From: Bacteroidales bacterium | Lineage (GTDB): Bacteria > Bacteroidota > Bacteroidia > Bacteroidales > Paludibacteraceae | DNA length: 64,000 bases | Direction: 5' to 3' | Assembly: GCA_900767385.1 (NCBI GenBank) | Contig: CAAFYY010000113.1 | Location: 19,401-83,400, forward strand | In this document: one piece after another, positions 9,400 through 18,222 of the stretch | Position numbering within the stretch: position 1 is the stretch's first letter | Layout: every line of letters starts with the position of its first letter | The notes under the pieces: generated by a model | Databases searched by the model: none | What the model saw: only the letters and a program-made list of their open reading frames with translations | Told to the model about the DNA's origin: nothing | Made by a program: the position numbers and the translations under genes

Positions 9400-10449
9400 T
9401 TATTTCTTCTTGCTCGGAATATCCCCTTGTTTCATCCACTTAAAACCGCGTTTGACTGCAATCTCAGCCAGATATTCCTGCTCCGTCTGTCCCGGTGTCG
9501 GGATGAGGGTGGCGGTTCGTTGGAGCACGTCCAGATCCATCAAGGTTGTGTAGCCGCTGCGGCAGTAGAGTTCTGGTGTTGTCTGAATCAGTCTGCTGAT
9601 TTGCTGTGATTCGAGGTGTGATACTTTCGTGACATTCTCTATCGTTGTCCACTGCGGTACGTTTTTCGGTTGGCCGCATACGATGAGGGCTTTGGTCTTT
9701 GAATCAAGAAACTGCTGCATCAGCGCCTCTTCCAGCAAGGTGCGCTGAGGCTCGGGACCTGAGAGGATGGCTGCCGCTTCGAAGCGTATGAGATGGTTCT
9801 CGGTGGCCGTCTCGTCTGTGTACGCCATCTCTTGAAACCTTGAGAGTGGGCCGATGAAAACGGTCTTTTCCGATGGTTGGAAACGATGGGAGAGGGCGCC
9901 GGAGAGTGATGGTTCGTCGGCGTGGTCGGGTACCCAACAGGCATTGTAGCGGCGGATGAAACGATGATGAAGCCAATGGCCAAGCGGTTCCAACCATGTC
10001 ATCCCTTGGGGCATCTTAATCATCAGTTGGTGGGTCATATAGACGCAAGGCACCGCGTCGGTGAAGAGTCCGAAGCGGTTGTCGCTGATGATGGCGTCGA
10101 TATGATGGGTGCGAATCAGTTCGGTGAGTTGTCGGTGTTCGCGTCGTATGTCGCGAAGAATGGTTGGGAGGGCTCTCAGCATGGCGCCAACTTGCGACTC
10201 CCCTTTGGAATAGGTCACCGTCACACCGGGAAACTCAAGAATCTCATGGCTGTGGAACTCCTGCTGAAGCCACAGCAGCGACTCGCCGTAGGCGGCGATG
10301 ACAGCGGTCTTCCCCTGTCGTTCAATCTCATGAATGACAGGAACGCATCGGGTGGCATGCCCCAACCCCCAGTTGAGCGGGCATACCATGATGCGTTGTC
10401 CTGGTAGAGAGGCTATGGCCTCTTGGAGTGTCTGCGCCCGATATTGCAT
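9400..10449 (-). CDS. MurG-like (GT28-type) glycosyltransferase
   Basis: 349 aa. The N-terminal Rossmann segment is IMVCPLNWGLGHATR near residue 20, the Gly-rich start of UDP-sugar transferases of the MurG/GT28 fold. The C-terminal half has CGQPKN (near 250) and YCRSGYTTLMD (near 297), corresponding to the donor-binding loop. No membrane segment is seen. The start codon overlaps the stop of the radical SAM gene by one base (TAATG), so the two are translationally coupled. Sugar donor and acceptor are not deducible. Confidence 0.78.
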   Translation of the reverse strand: MQYRAQTLQEAIASLPGQRIMVCPLNWGLGHATRCVPVIHEIERQGKTAVIAAYGESLLWLQQEFHSHEILEFPGVTVTYSKGESQVGAMLRALPTILRDIRREHRQLTELIRTHHIDAIISDNRFGLFTDAVPCVYMTHQLMIKMPQGMTWLEPLGHWLHHRFIRRYNACWVPDHADEPSLSGALSHRFQPSEKTVFIGPLSRFQEMAYTDETATENHLIRFEAAAILSGPEPQRTLLEEALMQQFLDSKTKALIVCGQPKNVPQWTTIENVTKVSHLESQQISRLIQTTPELYCRSGYTTLMDLDVLQRTATLIPTPGQTEQEYLAEIAVKRGFKWMKQGDIPSKKK

Positions 10450-11213
10450 TAAAGAGCCACTTGTACCTTGATGCCAAGTGCTTCCACCTGTTTGCCGATG
10501 GCTTGGAGTGTCTCGGCAGATGCTTTCTGGAGCGTGTCGACAGGAGTCTTGCGGTCGAGAGAGTAGACCATGACCTCTTTCGGTCTCACCGCTTTGACCA
10601 CCTCAAGCCATGCAGCCACCTCTTCTGGGGTGGTGTTGTCGAAGGCGATGCCTTTGTGGGTGCCGCTGAAGAAGAGTGTCTGCAGGGTGAAGTTGCCGTT
10701 GTAGCGTTTGAGATTCTCTACGGTTTGGGCAACAGAATATCTGACCGTTGGTTGGTTGACCAATTGGGCGGTTGCCTCGATGGCGGAGTCGAGCTTGAGG
10801 ATATTGTTGTCCACCTTGTTCAGCGCCTCGAAGACCTCTGGCTTGCCACAATGGGTGGCATTGGAGAGTACGGAGATGACCGCTTCTGGGAAATGGCGGT
10901 TGCGGCTTTCGATGACGCCGTTGATGATTTCCAGGAAATGTGGGTGAAGTGTCGGTTCGCCGTTGCCGGCGAAGGTGATGGTGTTGATGACGCCGCCAGC
11001 GCGACGGATTTCGTCGAGTTTGGCATCGAGTTTGGAGATGACCTCCTCTTTGGTAGGACGTTTTGAGCCAGGGGTCACGAAGTTGAAGCCACACTCGCAG
11101 TAGATACAGTCGAAAGAGCAGAGTTTGCTGTCGGCAGGCATGAGGTTGACGCCGAGCGACTGACCGAGTCTGCGACTGGTGATGGGGCCGAAGATAGGTG
11201 TTTCGTAAAGCAT
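10449..11213 (-). CDS. Radical SAM protein
   Basis: 254 aa. The [4Fe-4S] cluster motif CSFDCIYC (CxxxCxxC) is at about residues 32-39. It is followed by the SAM-binding GNGEPTLHP segment near 84 and a TIM-barrel-like C-terminal half. The N-terminus (YETPIFGPITSRRLG) matches a group of small stand-alone radical SAM proteins common in Bacteroidales, whose reaction is not established. It is the first gene of a two-gene unit with the glycosyltransferase. Confidence 0.85.
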   Translation of the reverse strand: MLYETPIFGPITSRRLGQSLGVNLMPADSKLCSFDCIYCECGFNFVTPGSKRPTKEEVISKLDAKLDEIRRAGGVINTITFAGNGEPTLHPHFLEIINGVIESRNRHFPEAVISVLSNATHCGKPEVFEALNKVDNNILKLDSAIEATAQLVNQPTVRYSVAQTVENLKRYNGNFTLQTLFFSGTHKGIAFDNTTPEEVAAWLEVVKAVRPKEVMVYSLDRKTPVDTLQKASAETLQAIGKQVEALGIKVQVAL

Positions 11214-11238
11214 GAAAATCTGTTCTGAAATTTGTGGA

Positions 11239-11246
11239 CAAAGTTA
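11239..11246 (-). promoter_or_regulatory. -7 promoter element for the radical SAM unit
   Basis: TAACTTTG on the minus strand, 25 nt from the start codon. Confidence 0.6.
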
Positions 11247-11282
11247 CTCTTTTCCTCCCTCACGGCATAATAAAAAGTGAAG

Positions 11283-11316
11283 AAAAAAATCCAGTTCCAC
11301 GAGGAAGCGGAACTGG
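11283..11316 (-). terminator. Terminator after rubrerythrin
   Basis: CCAGTTCC pairs with GGAACTGG across a 10-nt loop. On the minus strand this is followed by ATTTTTTT. It ends the dfx-rbr transcript. Confidence 0.85.
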
Positions 11317-11343
11317 ACGGTAATGTGTTGTAAACTAACAGTA

Positions 11344-11883
11344 TTAGTAGTTTGCAGACTTGAGTTCGAAATAGGCTTGAGGGTGGTTGCATGTTGGGCA
11401 AACCTCAGGTGCGGCCTTGCCGATGTGAACGTGTCCGCAGTTGCGGCATTGCCAGATGCAGTCGCCTTCGCGGCTGAAGACGATACCGTTCTCGATGTTT
11501 TCGAGCAGTTTCTGGTAGCGTTCTTCGTGCACCTTCTCCACCTTGCCGACGAGGGTGAACAGCTCGGCAATCTCGTCGAATCCTTCTGCTTTAGCCTCTT
11601 TGGCCATGCGTGGATACATGTCTACCCACTCCTCCTTTTCGCCAGCAGCGGCATCTTTGAGGTTCTCGATGGTTGAGCCGATGCCTTGGATCAGTTTGAA
11701 CCACATCTTGGCATGCTCTTTCTCTTGTGCTGCTGTCTCTTCAAACATGGCAGCGATTTGCTCGTAGCCGTCTTTCTTGGCTTTTGAGGCGTAGTAGGTG
11801 TATTTGTTGCGGGCCATCGACTCGCCAGCAAAGGCTGCCAAGAGATTGGCTTCGGTCTTTGTTCCTTTCAATGATTTTTCCAT
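11344..11883 (-). CDS. rbr: Rubrerythrin
   Basis: 179 aa non-haem iron peroxidase that reduces hydrogen peroxide in anaerobes. The N-terminal ferritin-like helical domain carries the di-iron ligands: E-x-x-ARN near residue 21, then AAQEKEHAKMW near 50, then EKVHEERY near 118. The C-terminal rubredoxin-like domain has CRNCGH (about 145) and CPTCNH (about 161) for the FeS4 iron. It is 17 nt downstream of the superoxide reductase gene. The two would act in sequence: superoxide to peroxide, then peroxide to water. Confidence 0.96.
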   Translation of the reverse strand: MEKSLKGTKTEANLLAAFAGESMARNKYTYYASKAKKDGYEQIAAMFEETAAQEKEHAKMWFKLIQGIGSTIENLKDAAAGEKEEWVDMYPRMAKEAKAEGFDEIAELFTLVGKVEKVHEERYQKLLENIENGIVFSREGDCIWQCRNCGHVHIGKAAPEVCPTCNHPQAYFELKSANY

Positions 11884-11900
11884 TGTTGTAGTTTTTTATG

Positions 11901-12284
11901 TTATTTGATCTCTGTAGTCATCCAGAGGCCGTGGAGGTTGCAGTATTCGTAGACTGCAGTCACCTCTTGAGGTCCGTAGCAGATGGTTTCAGCGGGTTTT
12001 GCTGGATCGAGGTAGTGAACGTCAATGCCCGTTGGGGTCTCAACAGCCACGAAGGCGATGTGATGTTCCGGAGTCATTGGGTGAGGCATCTCGCCGACTT
12101 TGATGTTGAGCATATTGTTCTCAATACGTGTAACCACAGGTACATGTTTTTCTTTTGCTCCATCAATACCTTTTGGGCTGAGTTCTTTCATCTCTTCGCC
12201 GCAGCAGTGAGGCACTACGCCAGAGTCAACATGCTTTACGATAACGTTGCCGCAATGAGGGCATTTGAAAAATTTAGTAGTCAT
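11901..12284 (-). CDS. dfx: Desulfoferrodoxin (superoxide reductase)
   Basis: 127 aa. The N-terminal desulforedoxin-type domain has CPHC (residues 8-11) and a CC pair (27-28) for the FeS4 centre. The catalytic domain supplies the Fe(His)4Cys site: KHVPV near 46, HPM and HHI near 67-74, and CNLHG near 115. It reduces superoxide without making oxygen. It is the first gene of an operon with rubrerythrin, with a TAACTTTG promoter element 46 nt upstream. Confidence 0.96.
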   Translation of the reverse strand: MTTKFFKCPHCGNVIVKHVDSGVVPHCCGEEMKELSPKGIDGAKEKHVPVVTRIENNMLNIKVGEMPHPMTPEHHIAFVAVETPTGIDVHYLDPAKPAETICYGPQEVTAVYEYCNLHGLWMTTEIK

Positions 12285-12330
12285 AATGTGAATAATTTTA
12301 TTGGGTTAATGAAATGAGTTATAACCGCGG

Positions 12331-12338
12331 CAAAGTTA
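12331..12338 (-). promoter_or_regulatory. -7 promoter element for dfx-rbr
   Basis: TAACTTTG on the minus strand upstream of dfx. No OxyR-like operator was recognised around it. Confidence 0.6.
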
Positions 12339-12373
12339 TCAATTATTTTTGATGTATCTCCCAATACATATAA

Positions 12374-12415
12374 AGAAAAAGAGGCGAACCGAAATGTTTT
12401 TTCAGTTCGCCCCTC
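12374..12415 (-). terminator. Terminator after fumarase
   Basis: The inverted repeat GAGGCGAAC / GTTCGCCCCTC encloses an A/T-rich loop. On the minus strand it is followed by TTTTTCTTT. It separates fumarase from the dfx promoter. Confidence 0.8.
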
Positions 12416-12444
12416 TATTTGTTGAGCTAAAAGTTAGCTATTGC

Positions 12445-14073
12445 TTAGCAGCGAGGTTTCAACTGTTTGAAGAAGTCGTTGCCTTTGTCGTCCACGAGGA
12501 TGAATGCTGGGAAGTCTTCAACTTCGATTTTCCAGATGGCTTCCATGCCGAGTTCTGGATATTCTACGCATTCGATGCTCTTGATATTGTTCTGTGCGAG
12601 GATAGCAGCAGGACCGCCGATGGAGCCGAGGTAGAAGCCGCCGTGTTTCTGGCAAGCGTCGGTAACAACTTGGCTGCGGTTGCCTTTTGCCAACATGATA
12701 AGGCTACCGCCGTTAGCTTGGAACTCGTCAACGTATGGGTCCATACGGCCAGCGGTGGTTGGGCCCATTGAGCCGCAAGGCATGCCGGCTGGAGTCTTGG
12801 CAGGACCAGCATAATAGATTGGGTGGTCCTTGATATATTGTGGGAGACCCTCGCCTGCGTCGAGACGTGCTTTCAGTTTGGCGTGAGCGATGTCGCGACC
12901 TACGATGATGGTGCCGTTGAGGCTGAGGCGGGTTGCAACTGGGTATTTTCTCAACTCTTTCAACACCTCTTCGATAGGTTGGTTGAGGTTGATCTTCACT
13001 GCGTCGCCTTCGCCAGCGTTGCGGAGTTCGGCTGGGATGAGTTCGTATGGTTTGTCGTCCATCTTCTCGATCCAGATACCGTCCTTGTTGATCTTACATT
13101 TGATGTTGCGGTCGGCAGAGCAGGAAACGCCGAGGCCGATTGGGCAGCTTGCGCCGTGGCGTGGGAGACGGATGATGCGGATATCGTGAGCCATATATTT
13201 GCCGCCGAACTGAGCGCCGAGGCCGATACGGTTGGCTTCTTCCAACACCTGTTTCTCGAGTTCTACGTCGCGGAAAGCGCGGCCGTACTCGTTGCCGGTG
13301 GTTGGGAGTTCGTCATAGTAGTGTGTTGAAGCGAGCTTCACGGTGAGGAGGTTCTTCTCTGCTGAGGTGCCGCCGATGACGAATGCGATGTGGTATGGAG
13401 GGCAGGCAGCGGTGCCGAGGGTCTTCATCTTCTCGATGAGGAATGGAACGAGTGTGCCTGGGTTTTGGATACGTGCTTTAGTTTCTTGGTAGAGGTATGT
13501 CTTGTTGGCAGAGCCACCACCTTTGGTGACGCAGAGGAAGCGGTACTCCATGCCTTCTGTTGCCTCGATGTCAATCTGTGCTGGGAGGTTGCATTTGGTG
13601 TTCACCTCGTCGTACATGTTGAGAGGAGCGTTCTGAGAGTAACGGAGGTTCTCTTCGGTATATGTCTTGAAAACGCCGAGGGAGAGTGCCTCTTCGTCGC
13701 AGTAGCCAGTCCAAACCTGCTGACCTTTCTCGCCGTGGATGATGGCGGTGCCGGTGTCTTGACAGAGTGGCAATTTGCCTTTGGCAGCTACTTCAGCGTT
13801 GCGGAGGAAGGTGAGGGCAACGTATTTGTCGTTGTCGCTGGCTTCTGGGTCGCTAAGGATTTTGGCCACTTGTTCGTTGTGGCTACGGCGCAAAAGGAAA
13901 GAAACGTCGCGGAAAGCAGCGTTTGCCATTGCGGTAAGACCTTCTTTGGCAACCTTCAAGATAGGTTTGCCTTCGAACTCGCTTACAGACACATAGTCTT
14001 TGGTAAGGAGATAATATTCCGTCTTGTCTTCGCCAAGAGGGAACATTGGTTGATAGTGAAATTCTACAGCCAT
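12445..14073 (-). CDS. fumA: Fumarate hydratase, class I (iron-sulfur)
   Basis: 542 aa single-chain class I fumarase, interconverting fumarate and malate. The N-terminal catalytic domain includes [11 protein letters not shown] (around residue 100), a cluster cysteine region. The C-terminal beta-type domain includes [26 protein letters not shown] near 430-455, the substrate/tautomerase segment of the family (quoted in part: [13 protein letters not shown]). Class I enzymes use an oxygen-labile [4Fe-4S] cluster, consistent with an anaerobe and with the neighbouring oxygen-defence genes. It is monocistronic, with its own terminator. Confidence 0.95.
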   Translation of the reverse strand: MAVEFHYQPMFPLGEDKTEYYLLTKDYVSVSEFEGKPILKVAKEGLTAMANAAFRDVSFLLRRSHNEQVAKILSDPEASDNDKYVALTFLRNAEVAAKGKLPLCQDTGTAIIHGEKGQQVWTGYCDEEALSLGVFKTYTEENLRYSQNAPLNMYDEVNTKCNLPAQIDIEATEGMEYRFLCVTKGGGSANKTYLYQETKARIQNPGTLVPFLIEKMKTLGTAACPPYHIAFVIGGTSAEKNLLTVKLASTHYYDELPTTGNEYGRAFRDVELEKQVLEEANRIGLGAQFGGKYMAHDIRIIRLPRHGASCPIGLGVSCSADRNIKCKINKDGIWIEKMDDKPYELIPAELRNAGEGDAVKINLNQPIEEVLKELRKYPVATRLSLNGTIIVGRDIAHAKLKARLDAGEGLPQYIKDHPIYYAGPAKTPAGMPCGSMGPTTAGRMDPYVDEFQANGGSLIMLAKGNRSQVVTDACQKHGGFYLGSIGGPAAILAQNNIKSIECVEYPELGMEAIWKIEVEDFPAFILVDDKGNDFFKQLKPRC

Positions 14074-14107
14074 TTTCTTATGTTGTTTTTAGTTTATTTT
14101 CGGGCGG

Positions 14108-14115
14108 TAAAAGTA
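14108..14115 (-). promoter_or_regulatory. Weak -7 promoter element for fumarase
   Basis: TACTTTTA on the minus strand differs from TAnnTTTG at the last base. It is the best candidate in this short divergent region. Confidence 0.35.
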
Positions 14116-14184
14116 CGATTTTTTATTCAAATAACATAGAAAAAAGTCATTGACGTGAACGCCCTGTTTTTTCTACGAATTTCT

Positions 14185-14192
14185 TATCTTTG
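14185..14192 (+). promoter_or_regulatory. -7 promoter element for the thioredoxin-like gene
   Basis: TATCTTTG, 22 nt before the chosen ATG at 14215. This supports that start over the ATG at 14155, which lies upstream of the promoter. Confidence 0.65.
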
Positions 14193-14214
14193 CAGCAAGA
14201 AAAAAACTGGCATC

Positions 14215-15681
14215 ATGAGTCTCAAACGCATCCTTTTTCTTCTCGCTTTCGCAGGTCTTGTCGGCATGCAGGCCTCGGCTCTAGAGAAACATCATATCGA
14301 TTTTCAGATTGACGGATTGGGTAAGGCCGAAGTGCAAGTGGCTCTTTACCACGGCACAACGGCTATGGAGGTAGTCAAGAAGACTACCGATGCCCAAGGA
14401 CGCTTCACCCTCAGCGGCGACACGCTCCTTGTTCAGGGTCTATATCTCGTCGTGTTCCCCAACAAGAAGTATCTCGAGTTTGTCGTGGAGAATGCCACCC
14501 AGTTTTTCTCCATCAAGACCTCCATGGACGACCTCTATGGCAAGGCATCGGCAGACAAATCCAACGGCAACAGCATGTTTTTTGAGTACAAGCGGAAGAA
14601 TGAGACGATGATGTACAACTACAGTCATGCCAACAACCGCATCAAGGCGCTCTCGGCACAGCTCGCTACCCTCGAACCCGAACAGCGTCAGGTGGCTCAA
14701 GACTCCATCGCCTACTACCGACAACTCTCCATGATGGCAATGCGCGAGATGCGTTCGTTCCAAAACAATGTGCTGCAGTACAACAAGAGTTCTGTGCTGG
14801 CGGCGTTGATGAACTGCACACGCGAGATCTCGTTGCCTCAGAATCTGACTGTTGAGCAGCGTTGGATATTCGTGCGCAACCATTTCTTCGACTACGTCAA
14901 CCTCGCCGACGCCCGTCTGCCACATATCCCTACCTACAAGCAGATGGTCGACCGCTACGTGGGTCGCGAACTCTTCCAGCATCCCGACTCCATCAGCATA
15001 GGCATCGACACCCTCCTCAGCCAGATTCTCCGCGCAGAGCAAAAAGGGTATGAGGGACCAGTCTATTACTATACGCTCAACTACTTGTTTACCAAGTTTC
15101 AAAACACCAGCTACACGGGCTACGACCGCATCTTTACCAACATGGTAGAGCGCCACTATCTGAAGCATCATCTGCCGAAACATATCGTTGAAGATGCCGA
15201 CTTCATGGAGCGTGTGGAGTTACGCTACAAAGCCGTCTCCCCGAGTTGCGTGGGCAATAAGGCACCCGACCTCCAGTTGCGCGACGAACAGGGACGATGG
15301 GTCCATACCGACAGCGTGAAGGCAGAGTATACGGTGCTGATATTCTACGATATAGAGTGCGACCACTGCGCCAAGGTCATTGAGACCTGGAAGGAGTCGC
15401 TCGCCTCCGACCCCGTGCTGCAATCGCAGACCCAGACCATCCTCTTCTATACCGAAGACAAGAAAAACGAGTGGCAGCAGCACATCGTCGACAAGCAGCT
15501 CCAACCCTTCGTCAACGTCATCGACCCCTTTGGCAGTTCCCGCTTTGCCGAACTCTATAACATCGGTTCAACCCCAACCATCTATGTGCTCGACCAAGAC
15601 AAGACCGTCATCGGTCGCCACATCCCGATTTACGAGGTCCCGAAGATTATCCTCACCCACCTAAAAAATAAAAAACAGTAA
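14215..15681 (+). CDS. Exported TlpA/thioredoxin-fold protein (DUF4369/DUF5106-like)
   Basis: 488 aa. A signal peptide of about 20 residues (LLAFAGLVGMQASA) precedes a DUF4369-like beta domain (residues about 25-120), an all-helical middle region and a C-terminal thioredoxin fold. The redox motif CDHC sits in FYDIECDHCAKV (around residue 383), and the cis-Pro segment GSTPTIYVLD is near 457. Such proteins reduce or shuttle disulfides in the Bacteroidetes periplasm. The ATG at 14215 is preferred because the in-frame ATG at 14155 precedes the promoter and adds a non-signal sequence. Confidence 0.85.
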   Translation: MSLKRILFLLAFAGLVGMQASALEKHHIDFQIDGLGKAEVQVALYHGTTAMEVVKKTTDAQGRFTLSGDTLLVQGLYLVVFPNKKYLEFVVENATQFFSIKTSMDDLYGKASADKSNGNSMFFEYKRKNETMMYNYSHANNRIKALSAQLATLEPEQRQVAQDSIAYYRQLSMMAMREMRSFQNNVLQYNKSSVLAALMNCTREISLPQNLTVEQRWIFVRNHFFDYVNLADARLPHIPTYKQMVDRYVGRELFQHPDSISIGIDTLLSQILRAEQKGYEGPVYYYTLNYLFTKFQNTSYTGYDRIFTNMVERHYLKHHLPKHIVEDADFMERVELRYKAVSPSCVGNKAPDLQLRDEQGRWVHTDSVKAEYTVLIFYDIECDHCAKVIETWKESLASDPVLQSQTQTILFYTEDKKNEWQQHIVDKQLQPFVNVIDPFGSSRFAELYNIGSTPTIYVLDQDKTVIGRHIPIYEVPKIILTHLKNKKQ

Positions 15682-16106
15682 AAAGGGAGACGGTATCGGC
15701 TGCCCATCTTTTGGAAATCTCTCTCGCCATCACACTTTCCCCGGAAACAACATCTGACTGATAGGCGGCAGACGGATTTCTGCAGAATGGTATCATCAGC
15801 ACCTTGTGCGAAACGGCGTTTCAAAGCTACCTTTTATGACTCCTCCCTGGCAAAAAATTCCTTGCGGTCGGCTTTCCCGACCCGTTGCCGTCAAACGGAA
15901 ATCTCCAATTTTCTCTTGGAAATGGGAAAAACCAGACCGTATCGTCCGCTCATCTTCCACAAACGGTTGAATCCAGATGGATATCCCGTCGGTAAGTTGC
16001 CGATTTTTTTCGTACCTTTGCAAAAAAATAATACATATCGCAACAGACCATCCCCAGCAACGGGACAGGCTGTTATATAATTGTGTAACAAAATCATCTT
16101 CACGTC
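15682..16106 (+). other. Non-coding spacer, 425 bp
   Basis: No credible gene. The short frames here have no start context and do not resemble proteins. It contains a small perfect hairpin GGTCGG-CTTTC-CCGACC (15866-15882) without a T tract, and the promoter of the next gene near the right end. Confidence 0.6.
16013..16020 (+). promoter_or_regulatory. -7 promoter element
   Basis: TACCTTTG after a T-rich -33 area. It drives the membrane protein gene at 16107 with a leader of about 85 nt. Confidence 0.6.
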
Positions 16107-16814
16107 ATGAAAAAATCTGACCTGATTGTCATCCTTATCGTCGTAGCCGTCTTGGCACCATTCTTCATCCCAAGCACAGGCTTCTACGAAGGTTTTCTGA
16201 ACCTCACCAGTGCGCACGGCTATATCATGGCCTTCTTCAAATTTGCCATCCTCGCCGTATTCGGTGAGATGTGGGCGCTCCGCATCCGCAAAGGCGTATG
16301 GTATGAGAAAGGCTTCGGCATCCTTCCACGCATGATCGTCTGGGGCGTACTCGGCATGGGCATCGCTATGGCCATGTGTATCTTCAAGACCGGTGTGCCT
16401 ACGTTCCTTGCCACCGTCAGCGGAGCCAATCCAGCCGACTACGCCGCCATCCTTAAAGGCGATGAACTCACCCTCGGCAAAGTCGGTATCGCCTTCGCTG
16501 TGAGCGTGATCATGAACACCATCTTCGCCCCTGTGATGATGACACTCCACAAATGCACCGACATTCATATTATGAGTTACGGTGGTAGCATGAGTTGCTT
16601 CCTTCACCCCATGAAGATGCGCGAGATCTTCTCCAGCAAGATCAACTGGGACGTTCAGTGGAACCTCGTCTTCAAGAAGACCATTCCTCTGTTCTGGTTC
16701 CCAGCGCACACCATTACCTTCTGTCTGCCAGGAGCGTTCCAAGTGCTCTTTGCTGCTGCGCTCGGCATCGCCCTCGGACTTATCCTCGCCCTTGCAGGAG
16801 GAAGCAAGAAGTAG
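16107..16814 (+). CDS. Conserved multi-pass membrane protein, unknown function
   Basis: 235 aa, almost wholly hydrophobic, with about five membrane segments (residues about 5-24, 40-55, 72-95, 123-143, 195-230). Notable polar stretches are FGEMWALRIRKGVWYEKGFG between segments 2 and 3 and a cysteine/histidine-containing loop (HKCTDIHI, then CFLHPMKMRE). I do not recognise a named family with confidence. Superficial similarity to Mpv17/PMP22-type proteins is possible but unproven. It stands alone, with its own promoter and a terminator after it. Confidence 0.7.
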   Translation: MKKSDLIVILIVVAVLAPFFIPSTGFYEGFLNLTSAHGYIMAFFKFAILAVFGEMWALRIRKGVWYEKGFGILPRMIVWGVLGMGIAMAMCIFKTGVPTFLATVSGANPADYAAILKGDELTLGKVGIAFAVSVIMNTIFAPVMMTLHKCTDIHIMSYGGSMSCFLHPMKMREIFSSKINWDVQWNLVFKKTIPLFWFPAHTITFCLPGAFQVLFAAALGIALGLILALAGGSKK

Positions 16815-16840
16815 TCGCCGAGACTCTCATGGCAACAAAA

Positions 16841-16874
16841 AATCACCTCGCTTTTCAGCGGGGCGATTGTTTTT
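16841..16874 (+). terminator. Terminator between convergent genes
   Basis: AATCACCTCGC pairs with GCGGGGCGATT (one mismatch, one G-T) around a TTTTCA loop, followed by GTTTTTA. On the other strand it can also serve the DUF819 gene. Confidence 0.7.
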
Positions 16875-16912
16875 ATACTGAGGGCGTTGACCCCTTCATA
16901 TCAACGAAACGG

Positions 16913-18091
16913 TCAGGTTAGATTGTTGAGAAGCAGATGAATCATCACGCCGAGATAGGTGCCTGCGGCATAACCCACCAATCCGATGACAATGCCCGAA
17001 ATAAGCACCCGCTTGTTGCCCATGGCGCCAACCACAGGGGGAACAAAAGGAGGAGAGCAGAGCAGTGCCACCTGACTCACGGTGAAGAGATCGCCGTCCA
17101 CCTTCATCACCTTGCAGAAAATGAAATGGAGGATGGCGCTTGAAATCATCACATAGCCAACGAAAGAACCAATCATGAGGGAGGCAGTGTTGACGCTATG
17201 GATATCAAACATAGAGGCTACGACAATCGAGAACAAGAGGATGAACACCATGCCCAACTCAAAGGTGTGAGGCAACTCGCGCACCTTCTTGGAGAAAGAG
17301 AGGGCGATGGAGAGGGTCGTAATCGTCAGGATAACCACCAATTCGTTCACCTTGCCGACGAGCAGCAGAGAGAGTCCTGCGCCCACTGCCAGACAAAGCA
17401 GACTCAGTAGGAATCCGATCAACAGTCCGCCCGTATTGCGTCGTTTGATCAATTCGCCATAAGCCTCTATCTCAGTGGTTGCCTCCACTTCTGAAGTCGG
17501 ATTTTGTTCCATTTCATCGGGATTTTTCAGTAACTTGCGGAACAGTTTGTAGCCGCCGCCGATGATGAAAAAGATATAGGGGGTGGTAAGCACCATCTCG
17601 AAAGCCAGCACGATGGCCATCACCGAAGGAGTCACGCCCAAGGAAGCGCCCAAGGCGTTGAAATTCATCGTTCCGCCCGTATAGATGCCGGTCATCATGG
17701 CCGCCACCTTCGGAAACTCCACGATACCCTGATTGCGGAAGATGAAGAAACCGCTGACAATGGATATCAAAACGGCAATGATGCCTCCTAAAAGAGCGTA
17801 GACAGTGCGGGGCAAAGCCTTTGTCCAGAGCTTGAAGTCGCAGTTGAAAAGCATCAACGGAATGGCCAACGGCACAGAAATCTTGGTGATGATACCTTGC
17901 CAGTTTTGCAACGTCGCCAATTCGACACTGTCTGGCGCAAACGAGCATAAGCCGCTGAGCGACATGATGATGCCAACGGCATAGGTGAGGAGCACGGTGC
18001 CTATTTTTCTTACCTTTCTGCTGTGGCAGAAACTGATGATGATAATCAGGGGAACCGTAAGATATAGCCCCAGAACGAAATAGATTCTCAT
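16913..18091 (-). CDS. DUF819-family membrane protein
   Basis: 392 aa with about ten membrane segments, in two halves of similar arrangement. This is the DUF819 fold (YjcL-like, probably a secondary carrier). Conserved blocks are MTGIYTGGTMNFNALGASL near 158 and the C-terminal CSPPFVPPVVGAMGN near 345. The substrate is unknown. An ATG at 18421 is in frame, but the sequence between is hydrophilic and overlaps the promoter, so the ATG at 18091 (MRIYFVLGLYLTVPL) is chosen. Confidence 0.82.
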   Translation of the reverse strand: MRIYFVLGLYLTVPLIIIISFCHSRKVRKIGTVLLTYAVGIIMSLSGLCSFAPDSVELATLQNWQGIITKISVPLAIPLMLFNCDFKLWTKALPRTVYALLGGIIAVLISIVSGFFIFRNQGIVEFPKVAAMMTGIYTGGTMNFNALGASLGVTPSVMAIVLAFEMVLTTPYIFFIIGGGYKLFRKLLKNPDEMEQNPTSEVEATTEIEAYGELIKRRNTGGLLIGFLLSLLCLAVGAGLSLLLVGKVNELVVILTITTLSIALSFSKKVRELPHTFELGMVFILLFSIVVASMFDIHSVNTASLMIGSFVGYVMISSAILHFIFCKVMKVDGDLFTVSQVALLCSPPFVPPVVGAMGNKRVLISGIVIGLVGYAAGTYLGVMIHLLLNNLT

Positions 18092-18128
18092 AATTACTCT
18101 TTGGAGGTCAAACGTTTGTTCAGGACTG

Positions 18129-18136
18129 CAAAGGTA
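18129..18136 (-). promoter_or_regulatory. -7 promoter element for the DUF819 gene
   Basis: TACCTTTG on the minus strand, 37 nt before the chosen ATG. Confidence 0.6.
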
Positions 18137-18190
18137 CAAGTTTTTTGTTTTTTCTCTACTTTTTGATACCATTTTTCCAACGAATTGCCG

Positions 18191-18198
18191 TAACTTTG
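18191..18198 (+). promoter_or_regulatory. -7 promoter element for the DAHP synthase gene
   Basis: TAACTTTG, 24 nt before the ATG at 18223. It makes the upstream ATG at 18145 impossible for this transcript. Confidence 0.65.
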
Positions 18199-18222
18199 CA
18201 TCTCCAATCTTCAACAGACCCC

